Assembly (NCBI GenBank): GCA_016756725.1
Contig: JAESII010000004.1
Coordinates: 248,001-312,000, forward strand
DNA from: Synergistaceae bacterium
GTDB taxonomy: Bacteria; Synergistota; Synergistia; Synergistales; Aminithiophilaceae
Direction of reading: 5' to 3'
DNA length: 64,000 nucleotides
The notes beneath the pieces were generated by a model. That model searched no databases. It had not been told where the DNA came from and saw only the letters and a list, made by a program, of their open reading frames with translations. How positions within the stretch are numbered: position 1 is the first letter of the stretch; each line of letters opens with the position of its first letter. The position numbers were made by a program, and so were the translations under genes. Positions 18,792 to 26,811 of this stretch are shown in pieces.

Positions 18792-20906
18792 TCATTCGGT
18801 GAGAAAGCGGAGGACGATGTCTGCGGCCTGGCCGCGGGTGACGGCGACGGCCCCGTCGAGAGGGCCTCCGTCACCGAGGGCCGCGAGAAGACCCCGCCCG
18901 GCGAAGTCGTCCAGGACGGTCGCGACGTCGCGACGCCGCCCCGACTCCCCCTCCAGGGCACGGACGAAGGTGGCCAGTTCAAGGTGAGCCCCCTCGTTGA
19001 GAAGCCCCTTCAGGGGCTTCTCCCTGTTGAGGGCCCGACGGAGGAGAGCCTCCCCTTCAACGAGGGAGAGGGGCCTGTCGACGCCGAAGACTCCCTTGGT
19101 GCGCCCCTTCCGCGCCGCCTCGAGAAGGGTCCAACCATCGTCGATGCGCGAAGCGGGCGAAGCGGGGAGGGCGAGGGGATCGATCCAGCCCCGGACGGTG
19201 GCGATCTGGACGGCGGGCCAGAGGGGATGGTCCTCGGGGACGTCGGAAAAGAGGGCCAGGGCGATGCGACTGCCCCCTTGGACGACCCGTCGCTGGACCT
19301 TGAGAGGATCGATCGCTCGGGGCGGGAGGCCCGCCTCCGCCGCCAGCGCCGCCAGCACGCCGACGGCTTGTCCCGTCGCCATGGAGATCGGCTGGAGGCG
19401 GAGAGCCCCGGCGGCAAGGCGCGTCATGGAGAGGTTCTTCTCCGCCGCCAGGAGGCCGTCGATCCTCTCGGGGATGAAGATCGCCAGAGGCACCTGGAAG
19501 GGACCGAGGGGCTTGTTGCCGGCGATCGAGAGGTGAGTCTCTTGGAACTCGGCCTCCAGCTCCTCCGTCTCGTCGGCGCCGTGGAGATCGAGGATATACC
19601 GTCCCGTGGCGACGGCCGTCGCCTCCTCCCGGCCTTCGGTCCCGTCCCGGTAGCTTTCGCTGTTTGCCCTCAGTCGGGCCGAGGTGAGCGTCTCGACGCC
19701 GACGAGGCGACGCCCCTCCCGGACATAGGGTTGCGGCGGGAACCGACGGGCCAGGGGGGCATACTCCGGCGGCAGGTAGGGGCTGACGGCATCCCAGGTG
19801 GCCTCGTCGTCGAACTCGTCGTCGGCGACGGACCAGGGCAGGCCCAGCTCGTTCTGGACATAGTGGAGAAAGCCGATGGTCTTGATCATGGCCAGGGCCT
19901 GGGCCCGGCGGCGGAAGGAACCCTCTTCCAGGTAGGTGACGGGCAGGCCGCTTTTCCCTTTGTAGCCCCCTTCGCCGGGATAGTCGTTGCCCCAGTTGAC
20001 GCCGCTTTTGGTGAGCATCTGAAGGCTCAACGGCGACGAGGAGTCGGCCCGGCCCGGAGCGGACGAGTCGGGTAGGCCCCGATAGCCGTTATGGGTGGGA
20101 AAATCGACGGGCAGCCTGACGGGGTAGCCCGAAAAGGGCGCGCCGTCCCGGGCCAGGTGGTTCCGGTAGGTGCCCACCCAGTCGTCGTAGCCCGGGGGGG
20201 GCAGGGTGACGCGAAGCTCCCGGGGAACGCCTCCGGGGTAGTGCTTGAGGACGGTCACCCAGGTGATGTCCTGAATGCGGCTGTCGCCGTCGAAAGGAGG
20301 CGCGCCGTCGGTGCCGACGACGTTCCGGCCGACCCGGTAGGCCGCGCCGGCCAGGGACAGGAGGTCGCCCCATTCCGTTCCGTCGACGACGACAGAGGCC
20401 GTCAGGATCCGCTCCTTCCCGTCGATGTCGGCCCTGACGCCGATGACGGCATCGCCGTCGCGGAGCACCGCCGTGACTCTGGCCCGGAGGAACAGGTCGA
20501 CGGAAGCCTCGGCGATCATCTCCTCCAGCAGGGAGGCACCGACGGAAGGCTCGAAGGCGAAGGTGAAGGTCTCCCAGTAACAGGTCCCCACCGATTTGCC
20601 CAGGGCGGCATAGTATGCCCGGACCCGGTCGTAGAACTCGCCGTAAAGGCCCGTCCTGTTGCCGTACATGTCGTCCATGGTCGAGACGGCCGAGGCCGTC
20701 ATCTGTCCGCCGACGACGACCGTCTCCTCGAGAAGGGCCACGCGGGCGCCGAGCCGGGCGGCGGCGATCGCCGCCCCGGCGCCGCCCGGCCCCGCCCCGA
20801 CGACGACGACGTCATAGGCCGGCTCTGCCCTGAGGGGCCGCGCCGCCAGGACAGCCCAGAGGGCCAGGAGCAAAAGGGACAGCCCCGACACTCTCTCCGC
20901 CTTCAC
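18792..20906 (-). CDS. Exported FAD-dependent oxidoreductase with SLH-like C-terminus
   Basis: About 704 residues. The start preferred is GTG 20906, giving VKAERVSG and a clear Sec signal peptide ending PLRAEP; an open extension to 21011 exists but lacks sense. A Rossmann FAD motif follows (VVVVGAGPGGAGAAIAAARLG), then the G-G-Q-M-T segment typical of the FAD_oxidored family (PF12831), whose members act on organic substrates that are rarely known. From ~550 on, FSDVPEDHPLWPAVQIATVR resembles an S-layer homology repeat, with one or two more degenerate copies to the end. That suggests attachment to the envelope. Such a surface flavoprotein is unusual. No electron-transfer partner is adjacent. 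Confidence 0.75.
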   Translation of the reverse strand: MKAERVSGLSLLLLALWAVLAARPLRAEPAYDVVVVGAGPGGAGAAIAAARLGARVALLEETVVVGGQMTASAVSTMDDMYGNRTGLYGEFYDRVRAYYAALGKSVGTCYWETFTFAFEPSVGASLLEEMIAEASVDLFLRARVTAVLRDGDAVIGVRADIDGKERILTASVVVDGTEWGDLLSLAGAAYRVGRNVVGTDGAPPFDGDSRIQDITWVTVLKHYPGGVPRELRVTLPPPGYDDWVGTYRNHLARDGAPFSGYPVRLPVDFPTHNGYRGLPDSSAPGRADSSSPLSLQMLTKSGVNWGNDYPGEGGYKGKSGLPVTYLEEGSFRRRAQALAMIKTIGFLHYVQNELGLPWSVADDEFDDEATWDAVSPYLPPEYAPLARRFPPQPYVREGRRLVGVETLTSARLRANSESYRDGTEGREEATAVATGRYILDLHGADETEELEAEFQETHLSIAGNKPLGPFQVPLAIFIPERIDGLLAAEKNLSMTRLAAGALRLQPISMATGQAVGVLAALAAEAGLPPRAIDPLKVQRRVVQGGSRIALALFSDVPEDHPLWPAVQIATVRGWIDPLALPASPASRIDDGWTLLEAARKGRTKGVFGVDRPLSLVEGEALLRRALNREKPLKGLLNEGAHLELATFVRALEGESGRRRDVATVLDDFAGRGLLAALGDGGPLDGAVAVTRGQAADIVLRFLTE

Positions 20907-21007
20907 CCTTACCGTCCCCTCTCTGATCGGCCTGTCCTCGCCGGGACCCCCGGCGGGACCATTAGAAAAAGCGCCGCGACGGCGGCGCTTCGCCAGGAAT
21001 CGCGTCC

Positions 21008-21775
21008 TCACCGCAAAGGCATCCAGCGGTCCCTCAGAGCCGCCAGGCCGCCTTCCGATTTGAGCTCGGCCAGGGCCTTGTTGAGCGCCCCGAGAAGGGC
21101 CTCATCCTCCCTCCGGACCGCCAGGGCCTTGGCGGAACCGGCGATTTCCATGTTGAAGGCCGGAGCAAGCTCACCGGCGAAGGCCTTCCCGCCAACATAG
21201 TGGACGGCCACGGGGCGATCCATGAAGGCTCCGTCGACCTCTCCCCGGCGGACGGCCTCCAGGCAGTCCTCGACCGTCTCGAGGGCCTCGACGGCCCCGA
21301 CGGCCCGGAGCGAGCCGAGGAAGGCCTCCTGGACGCTCCCCCGGAGGGCGGCCACCCTCTTGCCTGCGAGATCGGCCAGGGCCTTCACGTCTTTCCGACC
21401 GGACCTGACGACAAGGGTGCTCAGGGAGATCTCGTAGGCTTCGGTGAAGGCCACCACCCGGGCCCGCTCCCGGGTCACGCTCATGGCGGCGGCGATGGCG
21501 TCGATTGCTCCTTCCCGGAGGGCTGCGATGAGGTCGGCGAAGGGATAGTCGACCCATTCCACGGAAAGGCCGGTCTTTTCCGCCAGGGCCTCGACGAGAT
21601 CGACCTCAAAGCCGCGGAAGGTCCCCGACGGATCCTCGAAGACGTAGGGGGGATAGCCGCTGTCGGTGCCGACACGAATCACCCGATCACCGTCGTTCCC
21701 CTCTCCGGACCGGCCAAAGGGACCGAAGACAAGGATTAAAGCGGAAAGGACGACAAGACGAAGGGTTTTTCCCAA
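21008..21775 (-). CDS. Amino-acid ABC transporter substrate-binding protein (family 3)
   Basis: A 255-residue periplasmic receptor of the SBP_bac_3 group. It has a signal peptide, then IRVGTDSGYPPYVFEDPSG, FRGFEVDLVEALAEKTGL and AIDAIAAAMSVTRERA, the standard polar amino-acid receptor pattern. The start is a TTG at 21775, with GGGGGAAG upstream. No permease or ATPase gene is next to it, so it either works with a transporter encoded elsewhere or acts as a sensor. It reads in the same direction as the FAD protein, ~100 bases ahead of it, and both may share a transcript. Confidence 0.85.
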   Translation of the reverse strand: MGKTLRLVVLSALILVFGPFGRSGEGNDGDRVIRVGTDSGYPPYVFEDPSGTFRGFEVDLVEALAEKTGLSVEWVDYPFADLIAALREGAIDAIAAAMSVTRERARVVAFTEAYEISLSTLVVRSGRKDVKALADLAGKRVAALRGSVQEAFLGSLRAVGAVEALETVEDCLEAVRRGEVDGAFMDRPVAVHYVGGKAFAGELAPAFNMEIAGSAKALAVRREDEALLGALNKALAELKSEGGLAALRDRWMPLR

Positions 21776-21998
21776 AACGCCACTTCCCCCTCTTCAGATC
21801 GGATTCCTGAGGATCGGCCTGGTCCGGCCATCTCTGCCCCATATCGTAGGGAGTTGAAAGAACACTGTCAAAAGAACGGACGATTAAGATGAAGGCGAAG
21901 GGGCAAAATCTCCCGAGAAGAACCGGATTTTCCCGCAGGACCAGGAATTGAACTTTTAATTATCCTCCAAGAGACTTTCGCCCTGGCACGGCATCGGC

Positions 21999-22026
21999 TT
22001 GCTTTTCTTTATCTAAGGGTTATAAT
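21999..22026 (+). promoter_or_regulatory. Predicted promoter of the secreted Ntn-hydrolase gene
   Basis: TTGCTT (21999-22004), a 16-base spacer and TATAAT (22021-22026) lie 37 bases before the ATG at 22063. The remainder of the 21776-22062 intergenic region is AT-richer than its surroundings and holds no visible gene. Confidence 0.65.
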
Positions 22027-22062
22027 CATCATAATTTCATTTATTTTCGGAGGTGACCCGCC

Positions 22063-23838
22063 ATGTTGAGCAATAAATTCCGTTCCACCGGCACTCGAGG
22101 CGTCATTACCGTCTTTGTTGTCCTTCTGACGGCCTCTCTGGCCTGGGCGAGCCCCGAAGCCAGCCGCCAGGAGGGCATCGCCCACGGCAGGGCCAACGCC
22201 GCCGCCATCGCCGAAAGCGTCCGGGCCCTTCGGGCCGCCGGGGAGGCCCGGGGCGTCGACTATGAGGAGGTTCTGGCCGCGGCACGCAAAAGAGAGGCTC
22301 TCAACCGCCAGATCCTGCCCGACAAGATGGCCTGGATCGAAGGCGTCGCTAAAGGGTCGGGCGTGGCCTACGAGGACCTGCTCGTCCTCAACACGGCTGA
22401 CCGGCTCATGACGGGCTTCGTCGGCGAATGCACGACCTTCATCGCCCACGGCACGGCTCTGGCCGAAGGCAAGGGTGCCCTGATCGCCAAAAACCGCGAC
22501 CTCGGCTCCCACACGCTGAGCGAGGTGGCCTTCGAGCAGGCGCGGCGCCACGATTCGAAGGACGTCTACCGCGGGGCCTACATCGACATTCCCCAGGCCG
22601 AGACGACCTACCGTTTCGTCGGCTCCCGCTCGGCGGGACGATGGGGCTACGGCATGGGCATCAACGAGCATCAGGTCCTCGTCTCCGACAACGACGCCCC
22701 CACCCGGGATGCCCTCGCCTTCACCGACGGACTTCACGACAACGACTACGTGCGCCTCGTCCTCGAACGGGCCGCCACGGCCCGAGAGGGCGTGGAGATC
22801 CTCACGAAGCTGACGGAGAAGTACGGCCAGGCCTGGAACTCGATCATGTTCGAGATCGCCGACCCGAAGGAACTCTGGATCGTCGAAATCGCCGGCTACC
22901 GCTGGGTGGCCAAGAAGTACGAGAACACCTACACGGCGCGCTCCAACCAGTTCCAGATCACCGACGACTACGACCTCGCCGCCGACGACCTCATCTCCTT
23001 CGCCGCCTCCCAGGGCTGGGTCGACGAGGGGCTGGAGCGGATCAACTTCCGCGCCGTCTACGGCGGGACGACACTCTACCCTGACGACAACGAGAACCTC
23101 AAGGACCGCCCCGCCACGGAGATCCTCTACAACACGGAGGTACGTTACCGCCGCGCCATGGAGCTCCTGGGGGCCATCGACGGCGCGATCTCGGCCGAGA
23201 CGATCCTGCCCCTCGTCCGCGACCACTACGACACCTACACCCTTCCCAGCGGGGCCGTACTCGAGCTGAACCAGGTCCCCTTCTACAGCAGCGGCGCGGC
23301 GGACATGCAGGAATGGATCACCCAGTTCCCCGAGAAGGACACTTTCGAGCGCACCCTCTTCCCCCGGGCCATCTGTCACCACGCCTTCGAAGGCATCACG
23401 GCCTCGTCGGCCATCCTCGTCGCCCGCCCCGGCATCCCCAATGAACTGGGCTACATGCTCCACTGCTTCATGCAGCCCTGCAACAGCCTCTTCATCCCCT
23501 TCTACGTCGGCGCCTCCGACATAGACAGCCGCTTCACGACACCCGAGGCGGGCAGTCTCTTCATGATCCTCTCCAAGGTCGCCTTCGGGGCCTACGGCGA
23601 CTACCACGGCGTGATCCGCTCCGTCTTCGATCCTTACGAGAAGGAGCTCTTCCCCGCCATGGCCGCCATGGAAAAAGAGTACCGCGATCTGCTGGCCTCG
23701 GGCAAGGGCGGCGAGGCCCGCAACGTTCTCGACGCCTTCAGCGACGGCAAGGGCGGCGAGGGCATCGAACTGGCCCACAAGGCCGTCGAGGCTCTCTTCT
23801 CCGAAGTGGCCGCTTCCTCGGCCTGGAGCCGCGACTAG
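22063..23838 (+). CDS. Secreted C45/C69-like Ntn-hydrolase (acyltransferase/dipeptidase superfamily)
   Basis: A 591-residue exported protein with a signal peptide ending SLAWASPEA. After ~95 residues of helical pro-region it reads FVGECTTFIAHGTA...GALIAKNRD. This fits the Ntn-hydrolase pattern in which autoproteolysis exposes Cys (C-T-T-F) as nucleophile, followed by N-R-D. The middle and C-terminal parts (HCFMQPCNSLFIPFYVGASD, then a gate-like FGAYGDYHGVIRSVFDPYE) resemble C69 dipeptidases, whereas the pro-region resembles C45 acyltransferases. I give only the superfamily. It may cleave amide bonds of peptides or N-acyl compounds outside the cytoplasm. GGAGGTGA precedes the ATG. The next gene follows after three bases. 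Confidence 0.7.
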   Translation: MLSNKFRSTGTRGVITVFVVLLTASLAWASPEASRQEGIAHGRANAAAIAESVRALRAAGEARGVDYEEVLAAARKREALNRQILPDKMAWIEGVAKGSGVAYEDLLVLNTADRLMTGFVGECTTFIAHGTALAEGKGALIAKNRDLGSHTLSEVAFEQARRHDSKDVYRGAYIDIPQAETTYRFVGSRSAGRWGYGMGINEHQVLVSDNDAPTRDALAFTDGLHDNDYVRLVLERAATAREGVEILTKLTEKYGQAWNSIMFEIADPKELWIVEIAGYRWVAKKYENTYTARSNQFQITDDYDLAADDLISFAASQGWVDEGLERINFRAVYGGTTLYPDDNENLKDRPATEILYNTEVRYRRAMELLGAIDGAISAETILPLVRDHYDTYTLPSGAVLELNQVPFYSSGAADMQEWITQFPEKDTFERTLFPRAICHHAFEGITASSAILVARPGIPNELGYMLHCFMQPCNSLFIPFYVGASDIDSRFTTPEAGSLFMILSKVAFGAYGDYHGVIRSVFDPYEKELFPAMAAMEKEYRDLLASGKGGEARNVLDAFSDGKGGEGIELAHKAVEALFSEVAASSAWSRD

Positions 23839-23841
23839 GCG

Positions 23842-24318
23842 ATGAAGGCCCTGCGGGGAGGGACCCCCCTTTTGCTGGCCCTGGCCTGCCTCGTCGGAGC
23901 CCCTGTGCCGGCCCTCGCAGGGGATCGGGCCGAAACGTCGCGGATCCTGACCCCCGCCGCCACCGACGGCAAAGAGGTCCAATCGGGGACGCCTCTGCCC
24001 TGGACGGCGACGGCCGGCGACGAAATTCATCTCGACGGCCGCGTCGCCGGCCTCTTCCGCCTCCTTCCCGGCGACGGCATGGCGCTTCTGGAGCGCCACG
24101 CCTCCGAGGTCTGCCCTCTCACCTCCCTCAGGGGCGACCGCTTCCTCCTGAGCTGGCAGCGACGCGCCGACGGCACCCCCCTTTACCGCGTCGCCCTGGC
24201 CGGTGAGGAGGGGCTGACCCTCTACCTCCTCACGGAGGAACTCTACCGGGCTCTCGCCCCGCTCTGGTCCGTCCCTCAGCTTCCGGCCGGCGATCCTTCC
24301 GTCAACAACGGCGGCTGA
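23842..24318 (+). CDS. Small secreted protein of unknown function
   Basis: A 158-residue protein with a signal peptide (cleavage near ALAGDRAE) and no family I recognise. The mature part is predicted mostly beta (LPWTATAGDEIHLDGRVAG, YRVALAGEEGLTLYLL) and contains one Cys. The ATG lies three bases after the stop of the Ntn-hydrolase, so the pair is one operon and this protein may assist or accompany that enzyme. It ends before a very strong hairpin. Confidence 0.6.
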   Translation: MKALRGGTPLLLALACLVGAPVPALAGDRAETSRILTPAATDGKEVQSGTPLPWTATAGDEIHLDGRVAGLFRLLPGDGMALLERHASEVCPLTSLRGDRFLLSWQRRADGTPLYRVALAGEEGLTLYLLTEELYRALAPLWSVPQLPAGDPSVNNGG

Positions 24319-24358
24319 CGCTGAACTCGGCGGGCGTGACCCGCCGACAGGGGCAGAA

Positions 24359-24411
24359 AAAGACCCGTCAAGGGGAGGACGGCCAGGCCGTCCTCCCCTT
24401 GACGGGTCTTT
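24359..24411. terminator. 26-bp perfect hairpin, bidirectional terminator
   Basis: AAAGACCCGTCAAGGGGAGG... pairs without a mismatch with its complement ending ...TTGACGGGTCTTT: 26 base pairs around a one-base centre. It separates the convergent ends of the unknown gene at 24318 and the small membrane gene at 24442, and T tracts flank both sides. Confidence 0.8.
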
Positions 24412-24441
24412 CAAAAGGCGCAGCACGCCCTGCCTTCAGGC

Positions 24442-24600
24442 CTACTGCTGTCTCTGCTGCTGTCTCTGCTGCTGTCTCTGCTGCTCCCTCTCCCTCCGTT
24501 CCTGGCCCTGCATGGTCTTCCAGATGCACCAGGCAAAGCCGCCGAAGGTAATCGCCAGAATGATGATCATGTTGAGGATCCACGCCGAACCGCCCTCCAT
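24442..24600 (-). CDS. Small single-pass membrane protein with Gln/Arg-rich tail
   Basis: A 52-residue protein. ATG at 24600 follows GAGGAGGG at ideal spacing. Residues ~6-27 (AWILNMIIILAITFGGFAWC) form one hydrophobic helix. The rest is a charged tail of Glu, Arg and Gln (REREQQRQQQRQQ). The layout resembles small assembly or stabilising subunits such as CcoQ-like proteins, but no partner complex is encoded here. It contains a 12-bp tandem repeat. Real coding is supported by the Shine-Dalgarno site, the helix and the position between a terminator and the gpmA region. Confidence 0.7.
   Translation of the reverse strand: MEGGSAWILNMIIILAITFGGFAWCIWKTMQGQERREREQQRQQQRQQQRQQ
24445..24486 (-). 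repeat. 12-bp tandem repeat (3.5 copies) encoding a Gln/Arg tail
   Basis: CTGCTGTCTCTG repeats three and a half times on the plus strand, reading Q-R-Q-Q on the coding strand. The copies are identical, as expected of slippage, so tail length may vary between strains. Confidence 0.85.
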
Positions 24601-24727
24601 CGCACAATCCCTCCTCGTGGAGAGAACACCCTTCCTTACAGGCTGACCATAGTCCCCTTCTGTTAAAAAGACAAGACACCTCTATGGCCGACAGAAAAGG
24701 ATGCCCTCCGGCAAGGGCAAGGTCCGA

Positions 24728-25477
24728 TCAGGCGCCGCTTTTGCCCTGGCGCGCCACGGCCTCGGCGGCGGCCCTGGCCTTTTCGGCGTCGCCCAGATAG
24801 TAGTGCCTCTGGGGACGAAGCTCCTCGTCGAGCTCGTAGACGAGGGGAATTCCCGTGGGGATGTTGAGGCCCACGATCTCGTCGTCGGAGATCCCGTCGA
24901 GATACTTGACGAGGGCCCTCAGGCTGTTGCCGTGGGCGACGATGAGGACGCGGCGGCCCGAACGGATGGCGGGGACGATCGCCTCGTGCCAGAAGGGCAG
25001 GACCCGCTCGACCGTGTCGGCCAGGCATTCCGTAAGAGGCAGTTCCCTTTCGGGAATCTCCCGGTAACGCCGGTCATGGCCGGGCCACCGCTCGTCGGAC
25101 CGGTCCAGTTCGGGCGGACGGATGGAAAAGCTTCGACGCCAGGTGAGGACCTTTTCGTCGCCGTACTTGGCGGCCGTGTCGGCCTTGTTCAGCCCCTGAA
25201 GGGCCCCGTAGTGGCGCTCGTTGAGGCGCCAGCTGCGGACGACGGGCAGCCACATGAGATCCATCTCGTCCAGGGTGATCCAGAGAGTCCGGATGGCCCG
25301 CTTGAGGACGGACGTGAAGGCCACGTCGAAGGCGTACCCTTCAGCCAGGAGCAGCTCTCCGGCGCTGCGGGCCTCTTCGACGCCCCTTTCGGACAGATCG
25401 ACGTCGGTCCACCCGGTGAAGCGGTTTTCCCTGTTCCAGGTGCTTTCGCCATGTCTGAGAAGTACGAGCTTGGTCAT
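24728..25477 (-). CDS. gpmA: 2,3-bisphosphoglycerate-dependent phosphoglycerate mutase
   Basis: A 249-residue glycolytic enzyme interconverting 3- and 2-phosphoglycerate. The phosphohistidine motif [12 protein letters not shown] is at residues 4-15. [13 protein letters not shown] and the second catalytic histidine in [17 protein letters not shown] are intact, as is the catalytic Glu in [11 protein letters not shown]. Length matches GpmA. ATG at 25477 follows GGAAAGGAG. It is transcribed alone, away from corA. Confidence 0.96.
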   Translation of the reverse strand: MTKLVLLRHGESTWNRENRFTGWTDVDLSERGVEEARSAGELLLAEGYAFDVAFTSVLKRAIRTLWITLDEMDLMWLPVVRSWRLNERHYGALQGLNKADTAAKYGDEKVLTWRRSFSIRPPELDRSDERWPGHDRRYREIPERELPLTECLADTVERVLPFWHEAIVPAIRSGRRVLIVAHGNSLRALVKYLDGISDDEIVGLNIPTGIPLVYELDEELRPQRHYYLGDAEKARAAAEAVARQGKSGA

Positions 25478-25619
25478 TTTTCCCGCTCCTTTCCTAAGGC
25501 AGGGAACGTTACAGCATCTTGTCCCGGTTTTCTTTCTCCGATTATAGGGGCCAAAGGCCCGGCAGCAAGAAAATCTCGGAAACCCTTTCTCCGTCAAGGG
25601 AGAAAACCCGCCGCCTCCT

Positions 25620-26708
25620 TCATGAAGGCCGCCCGAGCCAGCCCTTCTTGCGGAACCAGGCCAGCATGCTCCCCAGGAGGACGGCCATGACCCCCCAGAG
25701 GACGGGATAGGCCCAAGGCCAGTGGAGCTCGGGCATGTAATCGAAGTTCATGCCGTAGACGCCGGTCAAGAAAGTCAGAGGGATAAACAGGGTGGCAATG
25801 ACGGTGAGAACTTTCATCACCTCGTTCATGCGGTTGCTCAACGATGAAAGATAAAGATCGATCATGCCGGCCACGATCTCCCGGAGGGACTCGATCGTCT
25901 CCAGAACCTGCACGGCGTGATCATAAAGGTCTGCCAGGTAGGGCCGTGTCCCTTCGGCGATCAGCCCTCCCTCCTCCCGACGAAGCGCCGCCAGGGCCTC
26001 TCTCAGAGGCCAGAGATTGAGCCGCAGCGTCGAAAGAAGGCGCTTGAGGCCATGGATCGACTGTAGGGTCTCCCTGCCGGGGACCAGGATCAGTTCCTCC
26101 TCGAGCCCTTCGATGCGAAAGTCGAGGTGTTCGAGAATGGCGAAATAGCGGTCGACGACGAGATCCACCAGTCCGTAGGCCAGATAGTCGGGACCGGTCT
26201 TCCGAAGGCGGCCCGCTCCTCCCCTCAGGCGCTCCCGGAGAGAGGAGAAGACGTCTCCGGGACGTTCCTGAAAAGAGAGGAGAAAACCTCTGCCGATGAC
26301 GAGGCTGACCTGTTCGGTCATCAGCGCTCCCGAGGATGCGTCGATATCCACCATTTTGAGGACCAGAAAAAGGTGCTCACCCTGATCCTCCATCTTGGGG
26401 CGCTGCGTGGTGTTGAGGATGTCCTCCAAGGTCAGCGAATGGATGCCGAAGCGTTCCCCCAGAAAATCCATGACCGAGGGGTCATGAAGGCCATCGACGT
26501 TGATCCACAGGACTCCGTCGCCGATCGTCCCCTCGGGAAGCTCTGCAGGCGATGTAACCTGCCCCTCTTCGAAATGATCCGGCCCGTAACGGAAGTAGGA
26601 CAGCACCACCTCCTCCGTTTTTCTCTCCCCCACATGGATCAGCGAGCCCGGCGGCGATCCCAGGCTCTCCCTTCGGCCCTTCCCTTCCTTGCGCTCCTTT
26701 CGCCTCAT
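25620..26708 (-). CDS. corA: CorA-family Mg2+/Co2+ channel
   Basis: A 362-residue divalent cation channel. The large cytoplasmic N-terminal domain (~35-290) includes [16 protein letters not shown]. Two C-terminal helices (~300-355) carry the signature YGMNF in the loop after the first one ([13 protein letters not shown]), the pentamer's selectivity motif. A basic ~20-residue N-terminal extension ([14 protein letters not shown]) is longer than usual, but the start at 26708 has a good GGAAAGGAG. It diverges from the MscS gene. Confidence 0.95.
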   Translation of the reverse strand: MRRKERKEGKGRRESLGSPPGSLIHVGERKTEEVVLSYFRYGPDHFEEGQVTSPAELPEGTIGDGVLWINVDGLHDPSVMDFLGERFGIHSLTLEDILNTTQRPKMEDQGEHLFLVLKMVDIDASSGALMTEQVSLVIGRGFLLSFQERPGDVFSSLRERLRGGAGRLRKTGPDYLAYGLVDLVVDRYFAILEHLDFRIEGLEEELILVPGRETLQSIHGLKRLLSTLRLNLWPLREALAALRREEGGLIAEGTRPYLADLYDHAVQVLETIESLREIVAGMIDLYLSSLSNRMNEVMKVLTVIATLFIPLTFLTGVYGMNFDYMPELHWPWAYPVLWGVMAVLLGSMLAWFRKKGWLGRPS

Positions 26709-26811
26709 TTTCTGCTCCTTTCCGACTCCGCCTCTGGACGAGAGGAGTCCCGAGAGATACCTTGGAACCAGTCCGAAGAACTTTCACTTCCTCGGAAAGA
26801 GAGGTTTTGTC

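Noticed and set aside
17694-20075. 793-codon plus-strand open frame over tex and the FAD oxidoreductase gene
   Set aside because: It spans two real genes and their gap, and its composition is that of a shadow frame.
24445-24486. Short tandem repeat as a CRISPR array
   Set aside because: Units are 12 bp, directly adjacent, with no spacers, and they code for Gln/Arg codons in frame.
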